NCBI RefSeq assembly: GCF_000586555.1
Contig: NZ_AZUC01000047.1
Coordinates: forward strand, 186,001 to 250,000
Direction of reading: 5' to 3'
DNA length: 64,000 nucleotides
From: Sporosarcina sp. D27
Lineage (GTDB): Bacteria; Bacillota; Bacilli; Bacillales_A; Planococcaceae
The first letter of the stretch is position 1. The number at the start of each line of letters is the position of its first letter. The translations under genes were made by a program, and so were the position numbers. The notes under the pieces were generated by a model. It had not been told where the DNA came from. It searched no databases and saw only the letters and a list, made by a program, of their open reading frames with translations. Below are positions 47,593-57,145 of this stretch, piece after piece.

Positions 47593-49260
47593 TCAATACT
47601 CCATTATTATTGGAATAATCATTGGGCGTCTCTTCGTTTGTTGATACAAATAAGAGCTGAGCGTGTCTCGGATCTCTTGTTTAATGTTTGTCCATTCAAA
47701 CGTTTCTTTATTCACATATTTTTCTACAATTTTACGAATCAGATTAGATGCTTCTTCTAGCAGCTCCTCTGATTCACGAACGTAGACAAATCCACGGGAG
47801 ACAATTTCAGGACCTGCCGCAATTTTCTTTTGTTTACGGCTTAATGTAATGACAATTGTAAAGATCCCATCTTGGGATAGGAGTTTACGATCGCGCAAGA
47901 CAATATTTCCAACGTCCCCTACGCCAATTCCATCAATCAAAATATTTCCTGCAGTTACGCGACCACTCATTCTAATCTTACCATTCTTGTATTCAACGAT
48001 ATCGCCTTTATCTGCAATGAATATCTGGTTTTTGCGCATTCCAGTCTCTTGTGCAAGTTTCGAGTGAGCAATAAGCATTCTGTATTCACCCGTTACCGGA
48101 ATGAAGTTTTTCGGTTGCATAAGATTAAGCATCATTTTCAAATCTTCTTGACTACCATGTCCTGAAACATGGACATTACGCGCAGACGTCAAGACGGTTG
48201 CACCCGCTTTTGCAAGTTCGTTCATCATTGAATATACAGAGACCTCAGATCCTGGAGACGGTGTAACCGTGATTAACACCGTATCTGTATCTTTAATACG
48301 AATATCCCGATGATGTTTGCGTACGATTTTTTCAAGTGCTTCGAGTGGTTCCCCTTGGTTACCTGTCAAAATAATGACGACTTCGCTATCATTGTAGTTC
48401 CCTATATCTTTAACAGAAATGACGATTCCTTCGCCAACATTTAAATAGCCAAGTTTTACGCCGACTTCAAAATAGCTTTCCAAGCTTTTACCGACAACAG
48501 CAACTTTCTTGCCTGCCTCAGCCGCTTTGTCTAAAACTTGCTGGATTCGTAAGAAATTCGAAGCATAGACTGCCACTAGAATTCTTCCCTCTGCTCCATA
48601 AAAAGTTTTTGACAATTGAGTTTCGACTACTGTTTCCGATGTTGTATAACCTGGTCGCTCAGCCTCTGTTGAGTCGGACATTAAAATAAATACACCCTCT
48701 TCGCCAAGAGCTGCCATCTTCCCAAGGTCAGGCTTGTAAGGTCCTTTAGCTGCTTGGTCAAATTTGAACTCTCCTGTGTGAACGATTGCTCCTTCACTCG
48801 TATGGAACACAATACCAAGTGCATCTGGAATACTATGAGTCGTATTGAAAAATGTCACGTATGTACGTTTGAAGTTCATACGACTCTTTGTTGACACTTC
48901 GAAAAACTTCACATTCGAAGGAGCAGGCATCACTTTTAAATGCTCTTTAGCAAGTGCAAGTGTAAGTTTTGATCCGTAAACTGGAGCTTGTACTTTTTGT
49001 AACAAATACGCGATTGCACCAATTGCATCCTCGTGACCGTGCGTTAAGAAAATCCCTTTAACACGTTCTTTGTTTTCTTCTAGGTATGTCATATCCGGAA
49101 TTACGAAATCGATTCCCAGCATTTCTTCTTCTGGGAACATCAGGCCCGCATCGACAACAAATAATTCATCATCGATTTCTACCACATACATCGATTTCCC
49201 TAATTCTCCCACCCCGCCAAGCGGAATGACTTTTATTACTTCATTTTTGACTTTAGTCAC
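47593..49260 (-). CDS. rnjB: Ribonuclease J2
   Basis: A GTG at 49260 behind AGGAGG gives 555 residues, the length of B. subtilis RNase J2. It has a metallo-beta-lactamase/beta-CASP fold with THGHEDAIGA at 72-81. RNase J1 has His in place of the Ala (HGHEDH), so this is the J2 form with weak catalysis that works bound to J1. Other motifs: THSIPDA, HTGEFKFD, SDSTEAERPGYT, VHVSGHGSQEDLK. It takes part in RNA decay and maturation. It lies between dapA and spoIIIE as in B. subtilis. Confidence 0.94.
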   Translation of the reverse strand: MTKVKNEVIKVIPLGGVGELGKSMYVVEIDDELFVVDAGLMFPEEEMLGIDFVIPDMTYLEENKERVKGIFLTHGHEDAIGAIAYLLQKVQAPVYGSKLTLALAKEHLKVMPAPSNVKFFEVSTKSRMNFKRTYVTFFNTTHSIPDALGIVFHTSEGAIVHTGEFKFDQAAKGPYKPDLGKMAALGEEGVFILMSDSTEAERPGYTTSETVVETQLSKTFYGAEGRILVAVYASNFLRIQQVLDKAAEAGKKVAVVGKSLESYFEVGVKLGYLNVGEGIVISVKDIGNYNDSEVVIILTGNQGEPLEALEKIVRKHHRDIRIKDTDTVLITVTPSPGSEVSVYSMMNELAKAGATVLTSARNVHVSGHGSQEDLKMMLNLMQPKNFIPVTGEYRMLIAHSKLAQETGMRKNQIFIADKGDIVEYKNGKIRMSGRVTAGNILIDGIGVGDVGNIVLRDRKLLSQDGIFTIVITLSRKQKKIAAGPEIVSRGFVYVRESEELLEEASNLIRKIVEKYVNKETFEWTNIKQEIRDTLSSYLYQQTKRRPMIIPIIMEY

Positions 49261-49335
49261 ATTGTTTCCTCCTATATAAAATTCCCGCGCTAAACGATTA
49301 GTTCTCATTATACTTGACATAGCACTTCTGCACAA

Positions 49336-49364
49336 ACAAAAAAAGCCGGCAGTCTCGCCGGCTA
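49336..49364 (-). terminator. Terminator after dapA
   Basis: Minus-strand AGCCGGC / GCCGGCT around a short loop is followed by TTTTTTTG; the stem includes the dapA stop codon. Confidence 0.88.
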
Positions 49365-50255
49365 TTTCTTTTTCGAATCAAATTGTTGTTTAAATGTTTG
49401 TAGAGTAAGGTCCAAATAAGAATCCACTTCTGAAATTCCGACAAGGGGTAAACGTACATCTCCTACTGGAAGCCCAGCCTTTTTCAAGAAATACTTAATT
49501 GGCACTGGGTTAGGTTTTGAAAATACCGATTGAAACAGCGGCATGAGAGATTGATGGAGCAAGGCCGCATTGGCAATGTTTCCGTTCTGAAAATCGTGGA
49601 TCATGCGTTGCATCTCGAGTCCGACGATATGCGAAGATACGGAAATAACTCCGGATCCACCAATTGCCATCAGCGGTAATGTTAACGCATCATCACCACT
49701 GTAGACACTGAATGTATCGTCTGTTCCTTCAATAATTGCAGCCATTTGTGACAAGTCTCCGCTCGCTTCTTTAACAGCTTCAATGTTCGATATGTTTGAT
49801 AATCGAATCACTGTTTCTGCGGATAAATTCACACCGGATCTTCCAGGAATGTTATAGAGCAATACCGGTAGTGAAGTGCTTTCTGCAATGGATTTAAAAT
49901 GTTCGTACATACCGTTTTGATCAGGTTTGTTGTAATAGGGCACTACAAGCATTACCCCATCAGCACCAAGCTGTTCGGCACGTTTTGTTGCTCGTATTGA
50001 AGCACGGGTATTATTACTTCCCGTACCAGCAATGACTGGGATTCGTTTATCCACAATTGAAATTGCATGAGCGAGCAACTGCTCTTTTTCTTCTTCTGAC
50101 AAAGTAGGTGATTCCCCAGTTGTTCCATTGACAATGAGCGAATTCGTTCCGTTTTCGATTAAGTGATTAATAAGAAGTCGTGTCACTTCATAGTCAATCT
50201 CACCTTCTTCGTTAAACGGTGTGACCATCGCTGTACCAATCGAACCTAACTTCAT
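49362..50255 (-). CDS. dapA: 4-Hydroxy-tetrahydrodipicolinate synthase
   Basis: The ATG behind GGAAGGG gives 297 residues. The Schiff-base lysine is K162 (EAVKEASGD), the catalytic tyrosine Y134 (LLYNIPGRSG), and NGTTGESPTLSEEE (44-57) binds pyruvate. It condenses pyruvate with aspartate semialdehyde to start the lysine/diaminopimelate and dipicolinate branch. It follows asd by 23 bp. The aspartokinase gene dapG, found between asd and dapA in B. subtilis, is missing. Confidence 0.96.
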   Translation of the reverse strand: MKLGSIGTAMVTPFNEEGEIDYEVTRLLINHLIENGTNSLIVNGTTGESPTLSEEEKEQLLAHAISIVDKRIPVIAGTGSNNTRASIRATKRAEQLGADGVMLVVPYYNKPDQNGMYEHFKSIAESTSLPVLLYNIPGRSGVNLSAETVIRLSNISNIEAVKEASGDLSQMAAIIEGTDDTFSVYSGDDALTLPLMAIGGSGVISVSSHIVGLEMQRMIHDFQNGNIANAALLHQSLMPLFQSVFSKPNPVPIKYFLKKAGLPVGDVRLPLVGISEVDSYLDLTLQTFKQQFDSKKK

Positions 50256-50278
50256 TCGCACCCTTCCTTTTCAGTTAT

Positions 50279-51325
50279 CTAGTTGTTTTGTGCGTCGCGA
50301 TTTTTAAGGAGCTGTTCTGCAATTTGAACAGAGTTTAACGCAGCACCCTTCAACAAGTTATCCGCGACAATCCACAAGTGAAAGCCTCTTGGATGATCAG
50401 GATCTTTCCGTATACGTCCTACGTAGACATCGTCCTTATTTTCGGCAAAAAGCGGCATTGGATACGTTTGAGTTGATGGATTATCTTGAACGACCACACC
50501 TGGTGCTTTTGCAATCGCCCGACTGAATTCCTCCGCTGTAATGCCTTCTTTATCTATTTCCACATATACCGATTCTGAATGCCCCGTGACGACTGGCAAT
50601 CTCACGCAAGTTGCGGAAACAGCGATGGAAGGATCATTGAATATTTTTTTCGTTTCATTAATCATTTTCCATTCTTCTTTTGTATACCCCATATCATCAA
50701 AAGAATCGATTTGCGGAATCGCGTTAAATGCAATTGGATAATGTCGCTCAGCACCAGCGCTCGGCAGCTGTGACGCTGAATTTTCCGCTCTACTGTCAAA
50801 TTGTCCACTTTGCGATTTCAATTCCAAGATCGCATCTGCTCCTGCACCAGAAACCGCTTGATACGTAGATACAAGTATTTTCTTAATGCCAAATGCTTCT
50901 TTTATAGGATTAAGTGCAACGACCATTTGAATCGTTGAGCAGTTCGGATTTGCGATCAACCCATTATGGGTGTTCAATGCTTTTGGATTCACTTCCGGGA
51001 CAACAAGTGGAACCTCTGCATCCATTCTGAACGCACTTGTATTATCAATCACGATCGTCCCTCGACGAGTGGCTTCAGTTGCAAGTTCTTCTGAAATTGC
51101 GCCTCCCGCACTGAAAAAAGCAAAATCGACGCCATTGAATGACTCTGGTTTCGCTTCTTCGATAGTGAATAATCTTCCACCCGCTTGTATAACAGTACCT
51201 GCTGATCTCGATGAAGCCAATAATTTCACAGAACGGAAAGGGAAAGCCCGCTCAATAAGTTTATCAAGAATTTTGGCGCCAACTGCACCTGTCGCACCAA
51301 CAATCGCAACTGTATAAGTCTGCAT
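50279..51325 (-). CDS. asd: Aspartate-semialdehyde dehydrogenase
   Basis: The 348-residue protein has GATGAVGAKIL (10-20) for NADP, the active-site cysteine C129 in NPNCSTIQM, and the later RLPVVTGHSESVYVE segment with the catalytic region. It reduces aspartyl phosphate to the semialdehyde used for lysine, threonine, methionine and dipicolinate. It is followed closely by dapA. A TATAAT with an extended TG lies about 70 bp upstream, so it can be made apart from the sporulation genes dpaAB. Confidence 0.97.
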   Translation of the reverse strand: MQTYTVAIVGATGAVGAKILDKLIERAFPFRSVKLLASSRSAGTVIQAGGRLFTIEEAKPESFNGVDFAFFSAGGAISEELATEATRRGTIVIDNTSAFRMDAEVPLVVPEVNPKALNTHNGLIANPNCSTIQMVVALNPIKEAFGIKKILVSTYQAVSGAGADAILELKSQSGQFDSRAENSASQLPSAGAERHYPIAFNAIPQIDSFDDMGYTKEEWKMINETKKIFNDPSIAVSATCVRLPVVTGHSESVYVEIDKEGITAEEFSRAIAKAPGVVVQDNPSTQTYPMPLFAENKDDVYVGRIRKDPDHPRGFHLWIVADNLLKGAALNSVQIAEQLLKNRDAQNN

Positions 51326-51392
51326 GATGATTCTCCTTCTCTAACACGATGCCATACAAAAAATGAGGACATCGATAATTCGTATTGCAGGA

Positions 51393-51401
51393 ATTATACC
51401 A
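51393..51401 (-). promoter_or_regulatory. Extended -10 promoter element of asd
   Basis: Minus-strand TGGTATAAT (TGn plus perfect -10) lies in the dpaB-asd gap, about 70 bp before asd. The -35 is not clear. Confidence 0.55.
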
Positions 51402-51423
51402 TAACATTGAATAATTGGTGGCT

Positions 51424-52017
51424 TTATTTTTCAGAAGAATGAAGTATTAATAGAGGCTGGAGCTGTTCCTTTTCTATCGCTGCCGCTGCTGCTTCAACAA
51501 TTAATGAAAAGTCACTAATGAGGGAGTTTGGTTTTTTATAGGGATCGTCTTGACCGAATGGGATGAAGAACACATTTTTCATATTCAATAATTTGACTAG
51601 GTTAGCTGCATTCAATCCCAGAGCATCATTAGTTGAGATCCCGAGAAGAACTGGTGAATAATTGCGTAACGTGGCTTTAGCAGCCATTAGAACAGGGGAA
51701 TCGGTGGCGGCGTTCGCAAAGCGACTCATTGAATTCCCTGTAAGTGGAGCGATAATCATGCAGTCGACCGGTGTGGAGGGTCCAAAGGGTTCAGCACCCG
51801 CAATTGAAGAAATCACTTTTTCGCCGGTAGCTCGCTCGATCTTCTCAATCCATTCCTCTCCAGTACCGAAACGGGTAGCTGCTGTAAGGACTGAATGAGT
51901 AATGACTGGCACGACCGTTGCTCCTGCGTCTTGAAGTTTAGTAATCATCGGCAACAATTCTTCATACGTACAATGGGACGCTGTAATCCCTAATCCAATA
52001 CGTTTGTTTTCAAGCAT
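51424..52017 (-). CDS. dpaB: Dipicolinate synthase subunit B
   Basis: The 197-residue flavoprotein-type fold shows GLGITASHCTYEE, AEPFGPSTPVDCMIIAPLTGNSMSRFANAATDSPVLMAAKATLRN and NDALGLNAANLVKLL, typical of SpoVFB (DpaB). Together with DpaA it oxidises 4-hydroxy-tetrahydrodipicolinate to dipicolinic acid, which is packed with calcium into the spore core for heat resistance. It follows dpaA by 4 bp and precedes asd, as in B. subtilis. Confidence 0.95.
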   Translation of the reverse strand: MLENKRIGLGITASHCTYEELLPMITKLQDAGATVVPVITHSVLTAATRFGTGEEWIEKIERATGEKVISSIAGAEPFGPSTPVDCMIIAPLTGNSMSRFANAATDSPVLMAAKATLRNYSPVLLGISTNDALGLNAANLVKLLNMKNVFFIPFGQDDPYKKPNSLISDFSLIVEAAAAAIEKEQLQPLLILHSSEK

Positions 52018-52021
52018 TTTT

Positions 52022-52801
52022 TTACTCCTTTCCTCTGCACATCCTCAATATTGTATCTGCCAAATAGCTTGCTGCTCTTTGTGGGAAGTGTTTTCCCGGC
52101 AGTCCGAGGTGTAACGTATAGTATGCAGAGGACATTCCGGGCTTTAGGCACCCGGGCTTAGATGCCAGGTCAAACACACGGAGAGGATCTTCTGACACTA
52201 AAGTGAGCCATCGCGCGGGAATGGTGTTAATCAGATAACCCGGCTTGAATTCAACATCTGGGGATAGATTTTCCACTTCAAATCCCAAAGCTTCCGCTTC
52301 ACCGAGCTGAGCTTCTGACCTTGCAAAAATTGTCAGCTTGGCACCAGCTGCCGAGAGAACGTGAGCAAGCATTCTGCCGACTCTTCCAAAACCAGCAATT
52401 TGAAAATGGGTACTTGCAATCGGCGTGTTTGTTTCCAGATAAAAGTCTTTCACGAAACCTTCTGCCGTAAGACGAGCATTATTCCAAACAAATCGTTCAT
52501 CATCTAAATAGCTAGCTACAAAATGACCTGCTGATTCCAATTCTGCTTTCTGGATTTCAGGAATAATACCTGTAAAAAAGACAGTTCCCTTTGGAAATAG
52601 CTTTGAGTCGAGCAGCCCTTTCGCCCCTTGTATCGGCAACACGATGTGTGTGGGATGAGTTTCGCAAATTTTATCAGTAAGCTTATCTGATACTTCATCA
52701 TTTAAGTGAGCAGTAACATCCAACCCTTTTTCTTTAAACAAACGGGCACATTCTTCTATTCGACGATCAGAACCAATCAATAGCCAACGTGCTTCACTCA
52801 T
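52022..52801 (-). CDS. dpaA: Dipicolinate synthase subunit A
   Basis: The ATG behind GGAG, overlapping the ymxH stop by 8 bp, gives 259 residues; the longer frame lies in ymxH. The Rossmann segment FQIAGFGRVGRMLAHVLSAAGAKLTIFAR (about 132-160) binds NAD(P)H, and NTIPARWLT follows. This is SpoVFA, made in the mother cell late in sporulation. B. subtilis DpaA has nearly 300 residues; this one is somewhat short at the N-terminus, perhaps a lineage difference. It pairs with dpaB. Confidence 0.93.
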   Translation of the reverse strand: MSEARWLLIGSDRRIEECARLFKEKGLDVTAHLNDEVSDKLTDKICETHPTHIVLPIQGAKGLLDSKLFPKGTVFFTGIIPEIQKAELESAGHFVASYLDDERFVWNNARLTAEGFVKDFYLETNTPIASTHFQIAGFGRVGRMLAHVLSAAGAKLTIFARSEAQLGEAEALGFEVENLSPDVEFKPGYLINTIPARWLTLVSEDPLRVFDLASKPGCLKPGMSSAYYTLHLGLPGKHFPQRAASYLADTILRMCRGKE

Positions 52802-53066
52802 CAAACTCTGCTCCATCCAGGAAGTGTGTACGACCAAATAAAATACGATGTTCGCCAATCAACACGATTTCGCTCCACGGAATATATTGTTTTGACGCCT
52901 CTTTCTTTTGAAGAAATGGTATCTTACTCGTACGATCACGAATTTCAAAACCAATAATAGTTCCGCTCGAGCGATCGAATAACAAATCCGTATCCGCTAA
53001 AAATCCATAACGAATCCCCTCTTCTACTTGAATCAGCTCTTTTTGAGCGAGTTCAGACAATAACAC
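52794..53066 (-). CDS. ymxH: YmxH (YlmC/YmxH family) PRC-barrel sporulation protein
   Basis: A GTG at 53066, 7 nt after AGGAGG, gives 90 residues starting LLSELAQKELIQ, like B. subtilis YmxH. The preceding ATG touches the ribosome site. It is a small beta-rich PRC-barrel protein (GIRYGFLADTDLLFDRSSGTIIGFEI, then IPWSEIVLIGEHRILF). The gene is common in spore-formers between mlpA and dpaA; function unknown. Confidence 0.87.
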   Translation of the reverse strand: MLLSELAQKELIQVEEGIRYGFLADTDLLFDRSSGTIIGFEIRDRTSKIPFLQKKEASKQYIPWSEIVLIGEHRILFGRTHFLDGAEFDE

Positions 53067-53135
53067 ATGCATTCCTCCTAGTCTCTTTACAACCAGTCTA
53101 TGATTGAACATGTGAAAAGCTGACAATCCGTTTGA

Positions 53136-54365
53136 TTAGTCTTGATTTGGAGAAAGAATAGATATTGCAGGTGTATTGCCTAGTAAAGTTTTTGCCATTT
53201 CTGCTACATCTTTCGTCGTAACTGCTTGGATCCGAGCAATGACTTCCTCCTCCGTACGATGTTCGCCTAAGATCAGCTCGTTATTGCCATTTCGGTGCAT
53301 TCTCGCTTCTGTACTCTCTAAGCCAATTAGGTAACTTCCGCGCATTTGTTCTTTTGCATTCCTGAGTTCTTCATCAGTTACTCCATACTCGATGATTTCG
53401 CGAATAACGGATTGAACGGTTTCAAATAACTGTTTTTCGTTCTCTGGAGAGGCTGCGCAGCCAATGACGAATGCACCTTCTTCGGCATGAGAGGCATAAT
53501 AGGAGTATACCGAGTACGCCAAACCTTTTTCTTCTCTCACTTCTTGGAACAACCGCGATGACATAGTACCTCCAAGAATACTATCGAGCAATGCTAAGCT
53601 GTATATGTCAGGGTGCTTGAGAGGAAGACCTGGGTAGCCTAGGAACAGATGGGATTGCTCAATATCTTTTGCTTTTCGTCCTTCTCCACTTTTGAAATTA
53701 GCGGGTTTTAAAGTTGGACGTGGCTCTTCTGGAATGGGTTTGCTAAATGTACCAAATAGTTGCTCAATCGCTTGTAATAAGGAATCATCAAAGTTCCCTG
53801 CAACAGAAATAATAATCCGTTCCGGTGTATAAAAACGATCCATAAATGAGATAAGGTTCTGTCTTGTAAAGGACTTAACCCGCTCTGATGTGCCTCCGAT
53901 CGGTCTGCCTATGGAGTGGTTAGGGTACATGAGTGCCCATAATCGTTCATCCGCATCTTCTTCTGGCGAATCTTCAACTGATGCAAGTTCGTCGATAATG
54001 ACAGATTTTTCTTTCGTCATTTCCGTTTCATCTAATTTTGAATTCAATAGCATGTCCGCTAAAATACGAGCTGCGTCTGCTGCACGATCTTCTAAAACAG
54101 TGGCATAGAAACAGGTTGCTTCTTTTGTCGTAAAGGCGTTGATATCGCCTCCAAAGCGATCAAATTGCTGTGCGATTTCTTTGGCTGTCAGGGAAGTGGT
54201 CCCTTTAAAGAGCATGTGCTCAATGAAATGTGCGATGCCTTCCTCACCTTTCAACTCTTCGGCAGAACCTACTTTTACCCATATTCCAAGCGTTACCGAA
54301 CGGGCGTGGGATATCGCTTCGCTTACGACCCTTACGCCATTTTCTAGTGTTTGAATAGTTACCAT
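53136..54365 (-). CDS. mlpA: M16 zinc protease MlpA (YmxG)
   Basis: The 409-residue protein resembles mitochondrial processing peptidase. HFIEH at 46-50 with FKGT and the downstream SVIDELASVEDSPEEDADERL glutamates make a full inverted zinc site. The middle and C-terminal halves contain LDSILGGTMSSRLFQEVREEKGLAYSVYS. In B. subtilis MlpA (YmxG) is an M16 peptidase next to pnp, its targets poorly known. AGGGAGG stands before the ATG. The polysaccharide deacetylase ylxY normally between pnp and mlpA is absent. Confidence 0.9.
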   Translation of the reverse strand: MVTIQTLENGVRVVSEAISHARSVTLGIWVKVGSAEELKGEEGIAHFIEHMLFKGTTSLTAKEIAQQFDRFGGDINAFTTKEATCFYATVLEDRAADAARILADMLLNSKLDETEMTKEKSVIIDELASVEDSPEEDADERLWALMYPNHSIGRPIGGTSERVKSFTRQNLISFMDRFYTPERIIISVAGNFDDSLLQAIEQLFGTFSKPIPEEPRPTLKPANFKSGEGRKAKDIEQSHLFLGYPGLPLKHPDIYSLALLDSILGGTMSSRLFQEVREEKGLAYSVYSYYASHAEEGAFVIGCAASPENEKQLFETVQSVIREIIEYGVTDEELRNAKEQMRGSYLIGLESTEARMHRNGNNELILGEHRTEEEVIARIQAVTTKDVAEMAKTLLGNTPAISILSPNQD

Positions 54366-54391
54366 TATTGTGCCTCCCTATTATCCCTAAA

Positions 54392-54432
54392 CAAAAAAGC
54401 CCCGCTCTCACAACTGTGGGAGGGAGGCTTCT
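54392..54432 (-). terminator. Terminator after pnp
   Basis: Minus-strand AGCCTCCCTCCCAC pairs with GTGAGAGCGGGGCT (two mismatches) and is followed by TTTTTTG. Confidence 0.8.
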
Positions 54433-54443
54433 TGCGATGTAAA

Positions 54444-56561
54444 TTACTCGCCTTTTTGTTCTGCTTTTTCTTTTTCTTCTTTAATGACGATTTTACGTGA
54501 TAAGTTAACGCGACCTTGGTTGTCAATTTCGATGACTTTGACGAAGAGTTCGTCGCCCAATTTCATAACGTCTTCCACTGCTTTTGTACGTTCTTCTTGA
54601 ATTTCAGAAATGTGGAGCAATCCATCTTTTCCTGGGAATAACTCAAGGAAAGCACCGAACTTTTCAATGCGTTTCACTTTAGCCATGTAATACTCCCCGA
54701 CTTTTGCTTCGCGGACGATGTTTTCGATCATCTTCTTCGCTTTGTCGTTCATCTCAGAATCCGGAGAGGAAATGTAGATTGTACCATCTTGTTCTGTATC
54801 GATTTTCACGCCAGTTTCTTCAATAATTTTGTTGATAACTTTACCACCAGGTCCGATAACATCACGGATCTTATCTGGATTGATGTGGATCATGATAATC
54901 TTAGGAGCATATTTTGAAAGCTCTTGAGCTGGCTGTGCAATTGTTTCGAGCATATGACCAAGAATCTTCATACGACCGATTTTGGCCTGAGTCAATGCTT
55001 CTTCCAAAATCTGACGAGAAAGACCGTCGATTTTTATATCCATTTGAAGTGCTGTAATTCCTTCAGCTGTACCTGCTACTTTGAAGTCCATATCGCCCAA
55101 GTGGTCTTCCATTCCTTGGATGTCAGACAGTACCGAGTAGTTGTCCCCTTTTTTCACAAGTCCCATTGCGATTCCCGCAACTGGTGCTTTGATTGGAACA
55201 CCTGCATTCATCATAGCCATAGTTGAAGCACAAATTGAAGCTTGAGATGAAGAACCATTAGATTCAAGAACTTCAGCGACAAGTCGAATTGTATATGGGA
55301 AATCTTTTTCATCAGGAATGATTGTTGAAAGTGCGCGTTCTCCTAGTGCACCGTGACCAATTTCACGACGACCTGGAGCACGGATTGGACCCGTTTCTCC
55401 AACACTGAAGTTCGGGAAATTATAGTGGTGCATGAATCGTTTTGTTTCTTCTAATCCAAGTCCATCAATAATTTGCACTTCGCCTAGTGCACCTAATGTA
55501 CAAACACTAAGCGCTTGAGTTTGTCCGCGTGTAAATAGACCTGAACCATGCGCTCTAGGAAGAATACCTGTTTCAGAAGATAGAGGACGAATTTCTTCGA
55601 GTCCCCGACCATCTGGACGTACTTTTTCGTCTGTAATAAGACGACGCACTTCGTCTTTTACAAGTTTCTCTAAAACGTTACGAACTTGTTTCATCGTCGC
55701 ATCATCTGCTTCGTTTTCTTCGTAACGTGCGATCACTTCGTTTTTCACAGCAGTGATTGCTTCTTCACGTGCATGCTTTTCTTCTGTTTGGATTGCTTGG
55801 ACTAAGTCGTTGTTACAGCTCTCCTTAATCGTCGAAACAAGATCCTGATCGAGTTCAAATAGTTCGATTTCCATCTTTTCTTTACCGACTTCAGAAATGA
55901 TTTTCTCCTGGAAGGCAACGAGTTTTTTGATCTCTTCATGACCAAAAATGATTGCTTCCAACATAATATCTTCAGACACTTCTTTCGCGCCTGCTTCTAC
56001 CATGTTAATCGCATCTTTTGTTCCAGCCACTACAAGATCCAGTTCGCTTGCTTCAAGTTGTGCCGGAGTAGGATTGACGATGAATTCACCATTCAGACGA
56101 CCGATTTGAACTCCTGCAATAGGACCGTCAAACGGAATATCTGAAATGGAAATTGCAAGTGATGAACCTAGCATTGCCGCCATTTCTGATGAACAGTCTT
56201 GGTCTACTGACATCACAAGTGAAATAACTTGCAGGTCATTACGGAACCCATCCGGGAATAGAGGTCGAATTGGACGGTCAATAAGACGGCTGGTCAAAAT
56301 CGCTTTTTCAGATGGGCGTCCTTCACGCTTGATAAATCCACCAGGGATTTTACCTACTGCATATAGACGTTCTTCATAATTCACTGTTAGTGGAAAGAAA
56401 TCTAATGCTTTTGGCTTTTTTGAAGCCGTTGCAGTGGAGAGTACAGTTGTTTCTCCGTACCGTACGAGTACAGCCCCGTTTGCCTGCTTAGCGAGCTGTC
56501 CTGTTTCGATGGTGAGCTCTCTGCCAGCCCAATCCATTGTAAACTTTTTGTGTTCTGTCAT
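54444..56561 (-). CDS. pnp: Polyribonucleotide nucleotidyltransferase (PNPase)
   Basis: The 705 residues show two RNase PH domains (first near 15-145, second near 320-460 with [26 protein letters not shown] and the Asp-containing [20 protein letters not shown]), a KH domain ([22 protein letters not shown]) and an S1 domain ([28 protein letters not shown]). It degrades RNA 3' to 5' with phosphate. It follows rpsO, with terminator and leader between, as in B. subtilis. Confidence 0.98.
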   Translation of the reverse strand: MTEHKKFTMDWAGRELTIETGQLAKQANGAVLVRYGETTVLSTATASKKPKALDFFPLTVNYEERLYAVGKIPGGFIKREGRPSEKAILTSRLIDRPIRPLFPDGFRNDLQVISLVMSVDQDCSSEMAAMLGSSLAISISDIPFDGPIAGVQIGRLNGEFIVNPTPAQLEASELDLVVAGTKDAINMVEAGAKEVSEDIMLEAIIFGHEEIKKLVAFQEKIISEVGKEKMEIELFELDQDLVSTIKESCNNDLVQAIQTEEKHAREEAITAVKNEVIARYEENEADDATMKQVRNVLEKLVKDEVRRLITDEKVRPDGRGLEEIRPLSSETGILPRAHGSGLFTRGQTQALSVCTLGALGEVQIIDGLGLEETKRFMHHYNFPNFSVGETGPIRAPGRREIGHGALGERALSTIIPDEKDFPYTIRLVAEVLESNGSSSQASICASTMAMMNAGVPIKAPVAGIAMGLVKKGDNYSVLSDIQGMEDHLGDMDFKVAGTAEGITALQMDIKIDGLSRQILEEALTQAKIGRMKILGHMLETIAQPAQELSKYAPKIIMIHINPDKIRDVIGPGGKVINKIIEETGVKIDTEQDGTIYISSPDSEMNDKAKKMIENIVREAKVGEYYMAKVKRIEKFGAFLELFPGKDGLLHISEIQEERTKAVEDVMKLGDELFVKVIEIDNQGRVNLSRKIVIKEEKEKAEQKGE

Positions 56562-56707
56562 GATTGATCTCCTCTCGATTTACATCCTGTGTATACGTAG
56601 TATGTATTACGTAATAGTGTATCAAATTAAGCAAAGGTTTGCGAAATATTTCATTAAGTGATGGGATATAGGAGTTCCGAACATCAGTGTTATTGTTCGT
56701 TTGCATA

Positions 56708-56735
56708 GAAAAAAGCGGGCAAAGCCCGCTTTTTC
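56708..56735 (-). terminator. Terminator after rpsO
   Basis: Minus-strand AAGCGGGC / GCCCGCTT, near-perfect GC-rich stem, is followed by TTTTTC. A weak CGAACA / TGTTCG hairpin stands just beyond, in the pnp leader. Confidence 0.9.
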
Positions 56736-56746
56736 GGTTGTCAATA

Positions 56747-57016
56747 TTAACGGCGTAGGCCGAGTTTAGCGATTAGATCACGGTAACGTGCAACTTCTGT
56801 TTCACGCAAGTACTTCAAAAGACGACGACGTGTACCGACCATCTTATAAAGACCGCGGCGTGAGTGGTTATCCTTCTTGTGTGAACGTAAGTGTTCGTTC
56901 AAGTTGTTGATCTCTTCAGTAAGGATAGCGATCTGAACATCTGCAGACCCTGTGTCGTTTTCATGAGTTTTGAATTCGTTGATCAATTCATGTTTACGCT
57001 CTTGTGTAATAGCCAT
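56747..57016 (-). CDS. rpsO: 30S ribosomal protein S15
   Basis: The ATG behind GGGAGGTGA gives 89 residues starting [29 protein letters not shown], with [15 protein letters not shown] and the end LIAKLGLRR, all invariant. S15 binds 16S RNA early in small subunit assembly and often represses its own mRNA. It has its own promoter and a leader of about 90 bases. Confidence 0.98.
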   Translation of the reverse strand: MAITQERKHELINEFKTHENDTGSADVQIAILTEEINNLNEHLRSHKKDNHSRRGLYKMVGTRRRLLKYLRETEVARYRDLIAKLGLRR

Positions 57017-57092
57017 CCTAGTCACCTCCCATTCTTTAATATCCCCAAGTCCCAAGCATACGTTGGTGAATCGTCATGCCAAGGAAAGGTTC

Positions 57093-57107
57093 GTGTACAT
57101 TGTACAC
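57093..57107. promoter_or_regulatory. Perfect inverted repeat at the rpsO transcription start
   Basis: GTGTACATTGTACAC has 6-bp arms around 3 bases, 7 bp downstream of the -10. It would be the first hairpin of the rpsO mRNA or an operator over the start site. Confidence 0.55.
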
Positions 57108-57113
57108 TCACCT

Positions 57114-57142
57114 ATCATAGCATGCGCAACTTCCCCTTGCAA
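57114..57142 (-). promoter_or_regulatory. Promoter of rpsO
   Basis: Minus-strand TTGCAA (57137-57142) and TATGAT (57114-57119) are 17 bp apart, with a near-extended -10. The leader to the ATG is about 90 bases, enough for S15 autoregulation. Confidence 0.7.
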
Positions 57143-57145
57143 CCA

